NCBI RefSeq assembly: GCF_023896955.1
Contig: NZ_JAMHIW010000020.1
Location: 50,552-114,551 of the forward strand
Source: Micromonospora sp. RHAY321
GTDB taxonomy: Bacteria; Actinomycetota; Actinomycetes; Mycobacteriales; Micromonosporaceae
Direction of reading: 5' to 3'
DNA: 64,000 nt
Numbering within the stretch: the stretch's first letter is position 1; every line of letters starts with the position of its first letter. Of this stretch, positions 1-8,726 are shown piece after piece. The position numbers were made by a program, and so were the translations under genes. Under the pieces are notes generated by a model. It ran no database searches. It was not told the DNA's origin and worked only from the letters and a program-made list of their open reading frames with translations.

Positions 1-347
1 CCGGTGAGTCCGGCGCCGTCGAGTGGGTGGGCACGGTCGCGCTGCTGCTGTCCTTCCTGCTCTGCACGATGTGTGGCGGCTTCTTCTGGTTCGTGTCCCG
101 CCGGATCGACCTGCGGCCGGAGGACCGGCCGGACGCCGAGATCGCTGACGGCGCCGGCGAGGTCGGCTTCTTCAGCCCGGGCAGCTACTGGCCGTTCGGT
201 CTGGCGCTGGCCGCCGCGATCGCCGGCATGGGCCTGGTGTTCTGGCAGTTGTGGCTGGTCGGCGCCGGTATGGTGGCGGTCGTCTTCGCCGCCTGCGGCC
301 TGCTGTTCGAGTACTACACCGGCACCCGGCGCACCGCCGAGCACTGA
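1..347 (+). CDS. ctaF: Cytochrome c oxidase subunit IV (CtaF), 5'-truncated by window edge
   Basis: Fourth, actinobacteria-specific subunit of the aa3 cytochrome c oxidase, an integral membrane protein of the bcc-aa3 respiratory supercomplex. The open frame runs in from the window edge (first whole codon at base 3, giving GESGAVEWVG...), so the start and the first transmembrane segment lie outside. Visible are a hydrophobic helix (VALLLSFLLCTMCGGFFWFV), a polar loop with RIDLRPEDRPDAEI, and two further helices before a short charged tail. The GTG at base 27 is internal, not the start. Other oxidase genes (ctaE) and the bc1 genes follow nearby, as in Mycobacterium where ctaC-ctaF lie beside qcrCAB. 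The family call rests on topology, context and recognisable sequence. Confidence 0.9.
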   Translation, partial: GESGAVEWVGTVALLLSFLLCTMCGGFFWFVSRRIDLRPEDRPDAEIADGAGEVGFFSPGSYWPFGLALAAAIAGMGLVFWQLWLVGAGMVAVVFAACGLLFEYYTGTRRTAEH

Positions 348-380
348 TCCGACCGGTCGCCGTGGCGGCCGACCCGTATC

Positions 381-424
381 ACCACGAAGGCCCGTTCCCC
401 CGTGGGGGAGCGGGCCTTCGTGGT
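381..424. terminator. Bidirectional hairpin terminator
   Basis: Inverted repeat with 21-nt arms (381-401 and 404-424), a 2-nt loop and a single G-U pair. It lies between ctaF (+) and the convergent small gene on the minus strand, so it probably serves both. Confidence 0.8.
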
Positions 425-461
425 CGTCGGGGAGCCCTGGCTCTCCGGCCGCTGTCGTGGC

Positions 462-668
462 TCAGGCGGCGCGGCGGCGGGTGGGCTGGCGGCGTCTGCG
501 GTCGGCCAGTCGGGTGACGCCGAAGGTGAACGTGGCGATCACCACGGCGGCGCCGCAGCCGGTGCAGACCAGCTCGGGACAGTCGGCGCCGTGGCCGTCG
601 ACGCAGGGCGGCGCCTCGAACGGTGCCACGCCCTCGCAGACGTCGCAGTAGAGCTCGCGGTCCGACAC
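462..668 (-). CDS. Small Cys-rich protein, possible zinc ribbon (hypothetical)
   Basis: 68-residue protein with four paired cysteines: CDVC near residues 8-11 and CTGC near 35-38, plus two further Cys (CVDG, CPEL). This spacing suggests a structural zinc site. The tail is Arg-rich. GTG start at 668, preceded by a clear GAGAGGAG ribosome site. I do not recognise a named family; it looks like a conserved small actinobacterial protein found between oxidase genes and trpD. Cytoplasmic (no signal or membrane segment). Function unknown. Confidence 0.7.
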   Translation of the reverse strand: MSDRELYCDVCEGVAPFEAPPCVDGHGADCPELVCTGCGAAVVIATFTFGVTRLADRRRRQPTRRRAA

Positions 669-821
669 GGGCGTCTCCTCTCATTACGGGCGGCCCGCCC
701 CCGGAGGCCACAACGGCGCGTAACGGAAGCGGAGAACTACTCGACTGTAGTTTCGCACCCGGGTCCGACATTTCCGCGCGCTCCGCCCAGCGGTAGCCGG
801 CAGGCAGGCACCCGGGTCGGG

Positions 822-1868
822 TCAGGCGGTGGTGGCGGTCTCGATCCAGCGGTCGAGGGTGGCGGCCGCCGCGCCGGAGTCGATCGCCTCGGCCGCGCGG
901 TCCAGGCCCGCGCGCAGCGCCTCGGTCAGGTCGCCGTCGAGCGGGCCCTGGGTGGCCAGCGCCGCCGCGGCGTTGACCAGCACCGCGTCCCGCACCGGGC
1001 CGGTCTCGCCGGCCAGCAGGCGGCGGGCCACGCCGGCGTTGTACGCCGCGTCACCGCCGCGCAGGTCGCTGAGGGTGGACCGGGGCACCCCCAGGTCCGT
1101 CGCGTCCAGCACGGCCTCGCGTACGGTGCCGCCCTGTGCCGCCCAGACCCGGGTCGGTGCGGCCGTGGTGAACTCGTCCAGCCCGTCCTCGCCGCGCATC
1201 ACGATCGCCGAGTCGCCGCGGCCGGCGAAGACGCTGGCCATCACCGGGGCCATCCGGGCGTCGAAGCAGCCGACCGCGCCGGCGCGGGGGCGGGCCGGGT
1301 TGGTCAGCGGGCCGAGGAAGTTGAAGAAGGTGGGCACGCCCACCTCGCGACGGACCGGGCCGGCGTGCCGCATTCCGGGGTGGAACCGGGCCGCGAAGCA
1401 GAACCCGATGCCCGCCTCCTCGACACAGCGGGCGACCTGCTCGGGGCCCAGGTCCAGCGGGATGCCGAGGAACTCCAGCAGGTCGGCGGTGCCGCACAGC
1501 GAGGAGGCGGCCCGGTTGCCGTGCTTCACGACGCGGACGCCCGCGCCGGCGACCACCAGCGCCGTCATCGTGGAGATGTTGACCGTGTGGGCGAGGTCAC
1601 CGCCGGTGCCGACCACGTCGAGCGCGGTGCGGCGCAGCTCCTCGGGGAGCACCACCGGGACCGAGCGAGCCAGCATCGCCTCCACCAGGCCGGCCAACTC
1701 GGCCGGGGTCTCACCCTTGGCCCGCAGCGCCACGGCGAAGCCGGCGATCTGCGCCGCGCTGGCCGAGCCGGCCATGATCTCGCCCATCGCCCAGGCGGTG
1801 TCGGCGGTGGACAGCTCGTCGCCGCGCAGCAGCGCGTTGAGCAGGTGCGGCCAGGTCCGATCGCCCAT
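822..1868 (-). CDS. trpD: Anthranilate phosphoribosyltransferase
   Basis: Transfers phosphoribose from PRPP to anthranilate, the second step of tryptophan synthesis. 348 aa, the usual length. The PRPP-binding GTGGD is at residues 87-91, followed by NIST and KHGNRA (about 115-120), all diagnostic of TrpD. The ATG at 1868 was chosen because GGGAGG precedes it; the frame stays open further upstream but that part is junk-like. It is separate from other trp genes and sits beside the ctaE/qcr genes, the same placement as trpD (Rv2192c) in M. tuberculosis. Confidence 0.95.
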   Translation of the reverse strand: MGDRTWPHLLNALLRGDELSTADTAWAMGEIMAGSASAAQIAGFAVALRAKGETPAELAGLVEAMLARSVPVVLPEELRRTALDVVGTGGDLAHTVNISTMTALVVAGAGVRVVKHGNRAASSLCGTADLLEFLGIPLDLGPEQVARCVEEAGIGFCFAARFHPGMRHAGPVRREVGVPTFFNFLGPLTNPARPRAGAVGCFDARMAPVMASVFAGRGDSAIVMRGEDGLDEFTTAAPTRVWAAQGGTVREAVLDATDLGVPRSTLSDLRGGDAAYNAGVARRLLAGETGPVRDAVLVNAAAALATQGPLDGDLTEALRAGLDRAAEAIDSGAAAATLDRWIETATTA

Positions 1869-1957
1869 GGCGGGCCTCCCGAGCGTACGAAGTGCGGGTG
1901 GGCTGGAACCGGCGCCGACTTCTCCGGCGCCGTGGCGGTGCCGGGATGCGGGGGACG

Positions 1958-2353
1958 TCAGGCGGGTGCGTGCGTCCGCAGCAGCTCGGCCACCGTGCTG
2001 CCGGTGGTCACCGGGTCGAGCGGGTGCACCAGCGTCGCGTCGACCTCGGCGTACGCGGCGAGCCATCGGTCGGCGGCGCGGGCGATCACCACGCAGGTCG
2101 GGGGAGCGTCGTCCCGGTCGTCCTTGATCTGCCGGGCGATGCCGATGCCGCCGCCCGGGCTGGCCTCGCCGTCGAGCAGCAGCAGGTCGATCTCGTAGTC
2201 GTCGACGAGCCGGATGGTCTCGGCGTAGGTCGACGCGTCGACGAACTCGATCTGCAGCCCGGGCGCGGGCCGGGTGCCGACGGCCAGCCGCATCCGGTCA
2301 CGGACCTGCGGGTCGTCGCTGTAGAGCAGGACGGTGCACTGACGATCGCTCAT
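1958..2353 (-). CDS. Degenerate CheY-like receiver-domain protein
   Basis: 131-aa stand-alone receiver fold. The acidic pair (YSDD, residues 11-14) and the phospho-acceptor-like Asp (LLLLDGEA, about residue 60) are present. The conserved Thr/Ser after strand 4 is replaced by Ala (VVIARA), and the conserved Lys after strand 5 is replaced by His (LVHPLDP). It may therefore be a pseudo-receiver that signals without standard phosphorylation. No output domain. ATG at 2353 chosen (MSDRQC); it is 89 bp upstream of trpD on the same strand. Partner kinase not visible. Confidence 0.7.
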   Translation of the reverse strand: MSDRQCTVLLYSDDPQVRDRMRLAVGTRPAPGLQIEFVDASTYAETIRLVDDYEIDLLLLDGEASPGGGIGIARQIKDDRDDAPPTCVVIARAADRWLAAYAEVDATLVHPLDPVTTGSTVAELLRTHAPA

Positions 2354-2459
2354 GGCTGGACTGGCTCCCACCTCGTAGCTGCCCGCCGATCGTACCGGTC
2401 GACGTGACGCAGTCGACATCCCGCCCGTCGCCGGGTGCCCGGCGTACCGTCGGCGCAGC

Positions 2460-3437
2460 TCAGGCGGCCGCGGCGTCGGCGGCGCGCTCGCGCGCCTCCT
2501 GGCGGTCCAGCTCGCGGTCGACCCGGCGGGCCTCCCGCTCGGACTGCTTGACCCACTGCACGACCAGCACCGCGAGCATGGTCACACTGACGAACTCGCC
2601 TCCGGCCCAGAGGATGCCGCCGGCGAGCACCTGGTCGGCCCAGGGGTCGGCCCAGCCCAGGTTGAGCGAGGGGTACCAGTCGCCGCCGAAGAGCGTGCTG
2701 CTCTGCATGATGGTGAGCCCGAGCACGGTGTGGAACGGCACGGAGAGCAGCATCAGCAGCGCCCGCGCCGGGTACGGCCAGCGGCCGGGCAGCGGGTCGA
2801 GGCCGAGCAGCGGCCAGAAGAACACGCAGCCGGTCATGATGAAGTGCGCGTGCACCAGCTCGTGCGCCCAGGCGTGTTCCAGGGTGAAGCGGTACAGGTC
2901 GCTGAAGTACAGCGCGAACGGATTGACCACGAAGATGGCGAACGCCACCAGCGGGAAGCTGTAGACCCGGGCGACGCGGCTGTGCACGATCGCCAGCAGG
3001 CGCTTGCGCGGCCGGAGCGGGAGGGTCCGCAGCGCCAGCGTCATGGGCGCACCCAGCGCGAGGAAGATCGGCGCCACCATGGAGAGCACCATGTGCTGGA
3101 TCATGTGCACCGACAGCAGCGCGGTGTCGTACGCGTGCAGCCCGCTCACCGTGACCAGCGCGATGCCGCCGAGGCCGGGGCCGAGGAAGAACACCGTCCG
3201 GGAGATGGGCCAGCGGTCGCCGCGCAGGCGCAGCCGGTACACCCCGTAGAGGTAGAGGCCGGCGGCGAGCACCAGGCCGAGGGCCAGCCAGCTGTCCAGC
3301 CGGGTCTCGGTCAGCACCGTGCCGACGGTGAACGGGGGCGGGGTCGCCTCACCCCCGGCGGCCAGCGCCGGGGTGCCCGCGAGCACCGCGGCCGGGGCGG
3401 CCGAGGTCGCGGCGAGGATCGGATCGACGTGCAGCAC
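2460..3437 (-). CDS. CtaG-type cytochrome c oxidase assembly protein
   Basis: Polytopic membrane protein (325 aa, about seven helices) of the caa3-type CtaG family that helps build the copper site of cytochrome c oxidase. Seen: a signal-like N-terminus, repeated hydrophobic segments, and conserved His-rich stretches (HMIQHMVLS, AHELVHAHF) typical of the family. The C-terminus is a charged cytoplasmic helix (REARRVDRELDRQEARE). GTG at 3437 chosen because a TAGCCT hexamer lies 7 nt upstream, suggesting leaderless expression; upstream in-frame sequence is atypical. Divergent from ctaE. Start moderately certain. Confidence 0.8.
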   Translation of the reverse strand: MLHVDPILAATSAAPAAVLAGTPALAAGGEATPPPFTVGTVLTETRLDSWLALGLVLAAGLYLYGVYRLRLRGDRWPISRTVFFLGPGLGGIALVTVSGLHAYDTALLSVHMIQHMVLSMVAPIFLALGAPMTLALRTLPLRPRKRLLAIVHSRVARVYSFPLVAFAIFVVNPFALYFSDLYRFTLEHAWAHELVHAHFIMTGCVFFWPLLGLDPLPGRWPYPARALLMLLSVPFHTVLGLTIMQSSTLFGGDWYPSLNLGWADPWADQVLAGGILWAGGEFVSVTMLAVLVVQWVKQSEREARRVDRELDRQEARERAADAAAA

Positions 3438-3444
3438 GCTTTTC

Positions 3445-3539
3445 AGGCTAGGCCAGGCGAACCGGACCCTGACGCCCGGGCCACGGAAGGCGCAGGTTTG
3501 CCACCCCGCTGATCGCCGGCCCCGGTCAGGGGCAATAAT
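3445..3539. promoter_or_regulatory. Divergent leaderless -10 elements for ctaG-like gene and ctaE
   Basis: On the minus strand TAGCCT (3450-3445) ends 7 nt before the GTG at 3437. On the plus strand AATAAT (3534-3539) ends 6 nt before the GTG at 3546. Neither gene has a convincing Shine-Dalgarno, so both look leaderless. Confidence 0.5.
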
Positions 3540-3545
3540 GACGGC

Positions 3546-4145
3546 GTGACTGCGGCCCCAGCCATTGACAAGAGCCGGATCCACTCCCTGACCCGACCCA
3601 ACATGGTCAGCGTCGGGACGATCGTGTGGCTCTCCAGCGAACTTATGTTCTTCGCGGCGCTGTTCGCGATGTACTTCTCCATCCGCGCGGCTGCGCCGGA
3701 GCAGTGGGAGAAGCACACCGAGCACCTGAACATCCCGTACGCGACCACCTTCACCGTGATCCTGGTGCTCTCGTCGGTGACGTGCCAGCTCGGCGTCTTC
3801 GCCGCGGAGAAGGGCGACGTGCACGCGCTGCGGCGTTGGTTCACCATCACCTTCGTGATGGGTCTGATCTTCGTGCTCGGCCAGCTCAACGAGTACCGCA
3901 CGCTGGTGCACGAGGGCGTCAAGATCAACGAAGACGGCTACGGCTCGATGTTCTACCTGACCACCGGCTTCCACGGCCTGCACGTGACCGGCGGTCTGGT
4001 CGCCTTCATCATCTTCATGATCCGTACGACCATGGGCCGGTTCACGCCGGCGCAGGCGACCTCAGCGATCGTCGTGTCGTACTACTGGCACTTCGTCGAC
4101 GTCGTGTGGATCGGGCTGTACGCCATGATCTACTGGCTTCAGTGA
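3546..4145 (+). CDS. ctaE: Cytochrome c oxidase subunit III
   Basis: Membrane subunit of aa3 oxidase, 199 aa with five predicted helices, the short actinobacterial form. Recognisable family segments: LMFFAALFAMYF, YGSMFYLTTGFHGLHVTGGL and SYYWHFVDVVWIGLY. It heads the ctaE-qcrC-qcrA-qcrB run (72 bp to qcrC), which links oxidase and bc1 into one supercomplex. GTG start at 3546, probably leaderless. Confidence 0.95.
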   Translation: MTAAPAIDKSRIHSLTRPNMVSVGTIVWLSSELMFFAALFAMYFSIRAAAPEQWEKHTEHLNIPYATTFTVILVLSSVTCQLGVFAAEKGDVHALRRWFTITFVMGLIFVLGQLNEYRTLVHEGVKINEDGYGSMFYLTTGFHGLHVTGGLVAFIIFMIRTTMGRFTPAQATSAIVVSYYWHFVDVVWIGLYAMIYWLQ

Positions 4146-4217
4146 TCTTGGCGCGTCACGAACCGCGCCGCTGCTCCGTCCCCTGAGACAAGGTCCAACC
4201 GGTTAAGGACACAGCTC

Positions 4218-5054
4218 ATGACTTCTGACAACGACCGCCGACGCGGTCTGCTCGCGCGGTTGCGCGGGCGGCCCGCCGCGCGCAGCAGGGGCCGCCGCCG
4301 GCTGGGTGCCGCGGTCCGGCTGTTCGCCGCGCTGATGCTCGCCGGCGGCGCCTACACCGTCTTCGCCCCCGGCGCGCAGGCGCAGGACAACCCGCCGCTG
4401 ACCGGTGCCGCCGCCGAGGGCAAGGCGCTGTTCGACGTGAGCTGTGTGACCTGCCACGGACGCAACGCCCAGGGCGTCGAGGGTCGCGGGCCGAGCCTGG
4501 TCGGCGTCGGCGCGGCCTCGGTCGAGTTCCAGGTCAGCTCCGGCCGGATGCCGATGGCCCGGCAGGAGGCCCAGGCGCACCGCAAGCCCCCGCTCTTCAC
4601 CGACGAGCAGACCCGCCAGCTGGCCCAGTACATCCAGGAGCTCGGCGGCGGCCCGATCGTGCCGGAGGGTGACAACCTCCACGAGGACGCCAACATCGCC
4701 GCCGGCGGTGAGCTGTTCCGGATCAACTGCTCGCAGTGCCACGCCTTCGGCGGTGGCGGCGGCGCGCTCTCCTCGGGCAAGTTCGCCCCGAGCCTGCGTC
4801 CGGCCAGCGACCGGCAGATCTACGCGGCGATGCTGAGCGGCCCGCAGAACATGCCGGTGTTCGGCGACAACCAGCTTCGGCCGGAGCAGAAGGCCGACAT
4901 CATCGCCTACATCCAGGAGACGCTGAAGCACGACCAGGACCCGGGTGGGTTCAACCTCGGCCGGTACGGGCCGTCCACCGAGGGTCTGGCGATCTTCCTG
5001 ATTGGCATCGTGGCGCTCGTCTTCGCTAGCCTGTGGATTGCGGGCAAGTCGTGA
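4218..5054 (+). CDS. qcrC: Cytochrome bc1 complex diheme cytochrome c subunit
   Basis: 278-aa diheme cytochrome c that carries electrons from the bc1 complex directly to cytochrome oxidase in actinobacteria. Two haem sites: CVTCH (residues 76-80) and CSQCH (171-175). Basic N-terminus followed by a membrane anchor (about 32-50), and a C-terminal transmembrane helix (IFLIGIVALVFASLWIAG). ATG 4218 with AAGGAC upstream. Same operon as qcrA and qcrB. Confidence 0.95.
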   Translation: MTSDNDRRRGLLARLRGRPAARSRGRRRLGAAVRLFAALMLAGGAYTVFAPGAQAQDNPPLTGAAAEGKALFDVSCVTCHGRNAQGVEGRGPSLVGVGAASVEFQVSSGRMPMARQEAQAHRKPPLFTDEQTRQLAQYIQELGGGPIVPEGDNLHEDANIAAGGELFRINCSQCHAFGGGGGALSSGKFAPSLRPASDRQIYAAMLSGPQNMPVFGDNQLRPEQKADIIAYIQETLKHDQDPGGFNLGRYGPSTEGLAIFLIGIVALVFASLWIAGKS

Positions 5055-5118
5055 CCGAGCGGATCATCCGATTCAGTGCTGTGGTGCCGCTCGGCGCCAC
5101 CCGTAGCGAGGTGACGGC

Positions 5119-6201
5119 ATGAGCACGGAGCACCAGGCCCAGCAGGCCCGGGAGCCGCTCGACATCAACGCGCCCGGGGTGACCCGGTTCGACATCGTCC
5201 GCGAGGGTGCGCGCCGGGACGACATCGAGATCGTCCACTACGAACCGCAGGTGCAGCCCGGCACCAAGGCCGAGCGTCGCCTGACCCGGGTCGTGGCCGG
5301 GATGTTCCTGATCACCGGCCTGGCGGCGACCGCCTTCCTGGCGATCTACATCTGGTGGCCGTGGCAGTACGAGCCGGGCCGTGGCGGCGACAAGTTCTAC
5401 ACCCCGCTGCTCGGCCTCACCCTCGGCGTCGCGCTGCTCGCCGTCGGCTTCGGCATCCTGACCTGGGGCAAGAAGTTGCTGCCCAAGGAGGTCTCGATCC
5501 AGGACCGGCACGAGGGCGCGGTGGACGAGGACAGCCGCACCGTCACCGGCCAGACCATGCTCTACATGGCCGACGAGCTGGGTGTGAAGCGTCGCCCCCT
5601 GCTCGGCATCTCGCTGCTGGCCGGTCTCGCGCCGGTCGGCGCGGTGGTCGCGGCGCCGCTGGTCGGCGGTCTGATCTCCCAGCCGCACAAGAACAACCAG
5701 ATGTTCACCACCGGCTTCGCGGCGGCCGAGGGCGGCGAGCGGGTCCGCCTGGTCCGCGAGGACGGCCGGCCGGTCCGCCCCGCGGACATCAGCAGCGGTG
5801 GCCAGCTGACGGTCTTCCCGGGCATCGAGCACGGCGTGAGCAACCAGCACGCCGACTCGCCGACGCTGCTGATCCACCTGCGGGACTCCGACGCACAGGA
5901 GTCGCGCCGGGCGAACGAGCGGATCGGCCACGGCGACTACATGTGGGGCAACTACGCCGCGTACTCCAAGATCTGCACCCACGCTGGCTGCCCCGCGAGC
6001 CTGTTCGAGCAGCAGACCAACCGGCTGCTCTGCCCGTGCCACCAGTCCCAGTTCCTGATCACCGACAACGCCCGGCCCGTCTTCGGCCCCGCCAGCCGGC
6101 GGCTGCCGCAGTTGCCGATCGAGGTGGACTCCGAGGGCTTCTTCGTGGCGAAGTCCGACTACACCGAGACCGTCGGGCCTGATTTCTGGGAGCGGCCATG
6201 A
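5119..6201 (+). CDS. qcrA: Rieske iron-sulfur subunit of cytochrome bc1 complex
   Basis: 360-aa Rieske protein with three N-terminal membrane helices, as in other actinobacterial QcrA. The 2Fe-2S ligands are in CTHAGC (about residue 285) and CPCHQS (about 304). The ATG at 5119 follows GAGGTGAC. The 3' end overlaps the qcrB start by 4 bp (ATGA), indicating translational coupling. Confidence 0.95.
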   Translation: MSTEHQAQQAREPLDINAPGVTRFDIVREGARRDDIEIVHYEPQVQPGTKAERRLTRVVAGMFLITGLAATAFLAIYIWWPWQYEPGRGGDKFYTPLLGLTLGVALLAVGFGILTWGKKLLPKEVSIQDRHEGAVDEDSRTVTGQTMLYMADELGVKRRPLLGISLLAGLAPVGAVVAAPLVGGLISQPHKNNQMFTTGFAAAEGGERVRLVREDGRPVRPADISSGGQLTVFPGIEHGVSNQHADSPTLLIHLRDSDAQESRRANERIGHGDYMWGNYAAYSKICTHAGCPASLFEQQTNRLLCPCHQSQFLITDNARPVFGPASRRLPQLPIEVDSEGFFVAKSDYTETVGPDFWERP

Positions 6202-7829
6202 AGCGTCGAAAGTTTGACCTTGCGGCGACGCCGGGCAAGGCCGCGGTGGGAGTGGACGACCGCTTCCAGGTGGCCACCCCGCTGCGCCGGTTGCTGAACA
6301 AGGTCTTCCCGGACCACTGGTCCTTCCTCCTCGGCGAGATCGCGCTGTTCTCGTTCGTGGTGCTGCTGCTGACCGGTGTGTTCCTGACCTTCTTCTTCGA
6401 GCCCGCCATGACCGAGGTGGTCTACGACGGCAGCTACGCGCCGTTGCAGGGCACGCCGATGTCCGCCGCGTACGCCTCCAGCCTGGACCTGTCGTTCGAC
6501 GTCCGGGGCGGTCTGGTGATGCGGCAGATGCACCACTGGGCGGCGCTGCTGTTCATGGCCGCGATCGTCGTGCACATGCTGCGGGTCTTCTTCACCGGCG
6601 CCTTCCGCAAGCCGCGGGAGACCAACTGGATCATCGGCTCGCTGCTGTTCTGGGTCGGCTTCCTGGCCGGCTTCACCGGTTACTCCCTGCCGGACGACGG
6701 CCTGTCCGGCACCGGCCTGCGGATCGCCTCGGCGATCATGCTGTCCATCCCGGTGATCGGCTCGTGGCTCACCTCGTCGATCTTCGGTGGTGAGTTCCCC
6801 GGCACGATCATCATCAGCCGGTTCTTCATCGCCCACGTGCTGCTCATCCCGGGCCTGCTGGTCGCGCTGATCAGCGTCCACCTGGGTCTGGTCTTCAAGC
6901 AGAAGCACACCCAGTGGCCCGGCCCCGGCCGGACCAACGGCAACGTGGTCGGCGAGCGGATGTTCCCGCGGTACGCGCTGAAGCAGGGCGGCTTCTTCAT
7001 GGTCGTCTTCGGCGTCATCGCGCTGATGGGCGGTCTGTTCCAGATCAACCCGATCTGGCTGTTCGGTCCGTACGAGGCGTGGGTGGTCTCCGCCGCCAGC
7101 CAGCCCGACTGGTACGTCATGTTCCTCGACGGCTCGACGCGGCTCATGCCGGCGTGGGAGATCAACATCCCGATCGGCGACGGGTACGTCATCCCGCCGC
7201 TGTTCTGGCCGACGGTGGTGCTGCCCGGCATCCTGGTGGGCCTGTCGACGATGTACCCGTTCCTGGAGGCCCGGCACCTCAAGGACCGCAAGAGCCACAA
7301 CCTGCTCCAGCGGCCCCGCGACGTTCCGGCCCGCACCGCGGTCGGCGCCATGGCCGTCGCCTTCTACGTCGTGCTGACGCTCTCCGGCGCCAACGACGTG
7401 ATCGCCGACAAGTTCCAGATCAGCCTCAACGCGATGACCTGGGCCGGCCGGATCGGCCTGCTGGTGGCCCCGCCGCTGGCGTACTACGTCACCTACCGGC
7501 TCTGCCTGGGTCTGCAGCAGCACGACCGGGAGGTGCTCGCGCACGGCGTGGAGACCGGCATCATCCGGCGCCTGCCGGACGGCCGGTTCGTCGAGGTGCA
7601 CCAGCCGCTCAGCGCGGCCGACGGGCACGCGGACGGCCACGGCGAGCTGGAGTACGCCGGCTGGGTGGTGCCCAAGAAGATGAACCGGCTCGGGGCTCTC
7701 GGCCCGGCGGTCCGGGGCTTCTTCTACCCGATCGAGAAGCCGGTCGAGGCACCGGTTTCGCCGGGCCACCCGCCCGTCGAGGCCCGGCCCGAGCGCGAGG
7801 AGATCGGCAGCGGCGAGAGCCGCCGCTGA
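6198..7829 (+). CDS. qcrB: Cytochrome b subunit of cytochrome bc1 complex
   Basis: 543-aa cytochrome b, the quinol-oxidising membrane core. Family segments visible: MRQMHHWAALLFMAAIVVHMLRVFFTG cut as helix B with its haem-ligating histidines, GYSLPDDGLSGTG, and a C-terminal extension typical of actinobacteria. In M. tuberculosis this subunit is the target of telacebec-type inhibitors. Coupled to qcrA by an ATGA overlap; a strong terminator follows. Confidence 0.95.
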   Translation: MKRRKFDLAATPGKAAVGVDDRFQVATPLRRLLNKVFPDHWSFLLGEIALFSFVVLLLTGVFLTFFFEPAMTEVVYDGSYAPLQGTPMSAAYASSLDLSFDVRGGLVMRQMHHWAALLFMAAIVVHMLRVFFTGAFRKPRETNWIIGSLLFWVGFLAGFTGYSLPDDGLSGTGLRIASAIMLSIPVIGSWLTSSIFGGEFPGTIIISRFFIAHVLLIPGLLVALISVHLGLVFKQKHTQWPGPGRTNGNVVGERMFPRYALKQGGFFMVVFGVIALMGGLFQINPIWLFGPYEAWVVSAASQPDWYVMFLDGSTRLMPAWEINIPIGDGYVIPPLFWPTVVLPGILVGLSTMYPFLEARHLKDRKSHNLLQRPRDVPARTAVGAMAVAFYVVLTLSGANDVIADKFQISLNAMTWAGRIGLLVAPPLAYYVTYRLCLGLQQHDREVLAHGVETGIIRRLPDGRFVEVHQPLSAADGHADGHGELEYAGWVVPKKMNRLGALGPAVRGFFYPIEKPVEAPVSPGHPPVEARPEREEIGSGESRR

Positions 7830-7847
7830 CCCACCGAACGCACCGTT

Positions 7848-7883
7848 ACGTGGCGCCCGCCGGATTTCCGGCGGGCGCCACGT
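7848..7883 (+). terminator. Terminator of the ctaE-qcrCAB run
   Basis: Perfect 16-bp stem (7848-7863 with 7868-7883), loop ATTT, followed by CGTTT. Lies 18 bp after the qcrB stop. Confidence 0.85.
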
Positions 7884-7965
7884 CGTTTCGGCGTCCCCGC
7901 CCATCCGGCCAGGAGTCGGACGGGCACGGCGCGACCGGTCGACCCCGCGCGACGGGCGATCGCAG

Positions 7966-7989
7966 GAATAACCCCGGTGAGCCGGGTAT
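7966..7989 (+). promoter_or_regulatory. Possible stress sigma-B-type promoter
   Basis: GAAT (7966-7969), 14 nt, GGGTAT (7984-7989) fits the streptomycete SigB-family pattern GNNT-N14-16-GGGTAY. It lies 33 nt before the start of the DUF4142 gene. Pattern match only. Confidence 0.35.
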
Positions 7990-8021
7990 CCGTGCGGTCC
8001 AACGTCTCAAGGGGGGGAAGC

Positions 8022-8711
8022 ATGTTGGGTATCAAACGCCTCGGCCTGTTGGCCGCGCTGGTACTGGTCGGCATTGCGCCGGCCACGGCCGCGCAGGCCG
8101 CGGCACAGCCGTCGACGCAGGACACCCAGTATCTGCAGGCGGTGCACCAGGTCAACCTGTTCGAGATCACCGCCGGTGACCTGGCCCAGCAGAAGGGCCA
8201 GAACCAGGGGGTCAAGGACCTGGGCGCGATGTTGAAGACCGACCACACCCAGCTGGACCAGACGGTGCAGCAGACCGCGTCCCAGCTCGGGGTGGAACTG
8301 CCGAACGAGCCCAGCGCCGATCAGCAGGCCGTCATCGACCAGCTGAACAACGCCAGCGGCGCGGAGTTCGACCGGCTCTGGGTGACCAGCGAGCTGGCCG
8401 GTCACGTCCAGGCCATCCAGGCCACCCAGACGGAGATCTCGCAGGGCTCCGAGCAGTCGGTGGTCCAGTTGGCCCAGACCGCCCTGCCGATCCTGCAGGC
8501 GCACTATGACGAGCTGGTCCAGCTCGCCAACCAGCTGGGCATCCCGGTCCCGCAGGCCAGCGCCAGCGGCACGCCCAGCCCGGGCGGCACGGGCACCGAG
8601 TCGCCGGCTCCGGGCGGCACCGGCACCGAGTCCCCGGCTCCGGGCGGCACGACCGAATCGCCGGCTCCGGGCGGCGGCACCACCGAGACGCCGGCTCCGA
8701 CCGAGAGCTGA
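8022..8711 (+). CDS. Secreted DUF4142 protein with Pro/Thr-rich tail
   Basis: 229 aa. Signal peptide at residues 1-27 (LGLLAALVLVGIAPATAAQA), then a helical DUF4142 domain (about 35-180) of the ferritin-like/exported type (YLQAVHQVNLFEITAGDLAQQ...). The last 45 residues are an imperfect repeat of GGTGTESPAP units, probably a disordered wall-spanning linker with no anchor motif. ATG 8022 follows GGGGGGGAAG. A stress-type promoter candidate lies upstream and a hairpin follows. Role unknown; DUF4142 proteins are often linked to stress or envelope functions. Confidence 0.8.
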   Translation: MLGIKRLGLLAALVLVGIAPATAAQAAAQPSTQDTQYLQAVHQVNLFEITAGDLAQQKGQNQGVKDLGAMLKTDHTQLDQTVQQTASQLGVELPNEPSADQQAVIDQLNNASGAEFDRLWVTSELAGHVQAIQATQTEISQGSEQSVVQLAQTALPILQAHYDELVQLANQLGIPVPQASASGTPSPGGTGTESPAPGGTGTESPAPGGTTESPAPGGGTTETPAPTES

Positions 8712-8726
8712 CGTAGCGGCAGCAGA

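Noticed and set aside
27..347. GTG at base 27 as start of the CtaF gene
   Set aside because: The frame continues to the window edge with conserved residues, so the real start is outside.
7966..7989. Treating the SigB-like motif as proven
   Set aside because: Single pattern match without other sites; kept only as a low-confidence feature.
8575..8711. Tandem repeat as a CRISPR or phase-variable tract
   Set aside because: It is the coding repeat of a Pro/Thr/Gly-rich protein tail (ESPAPGG units).
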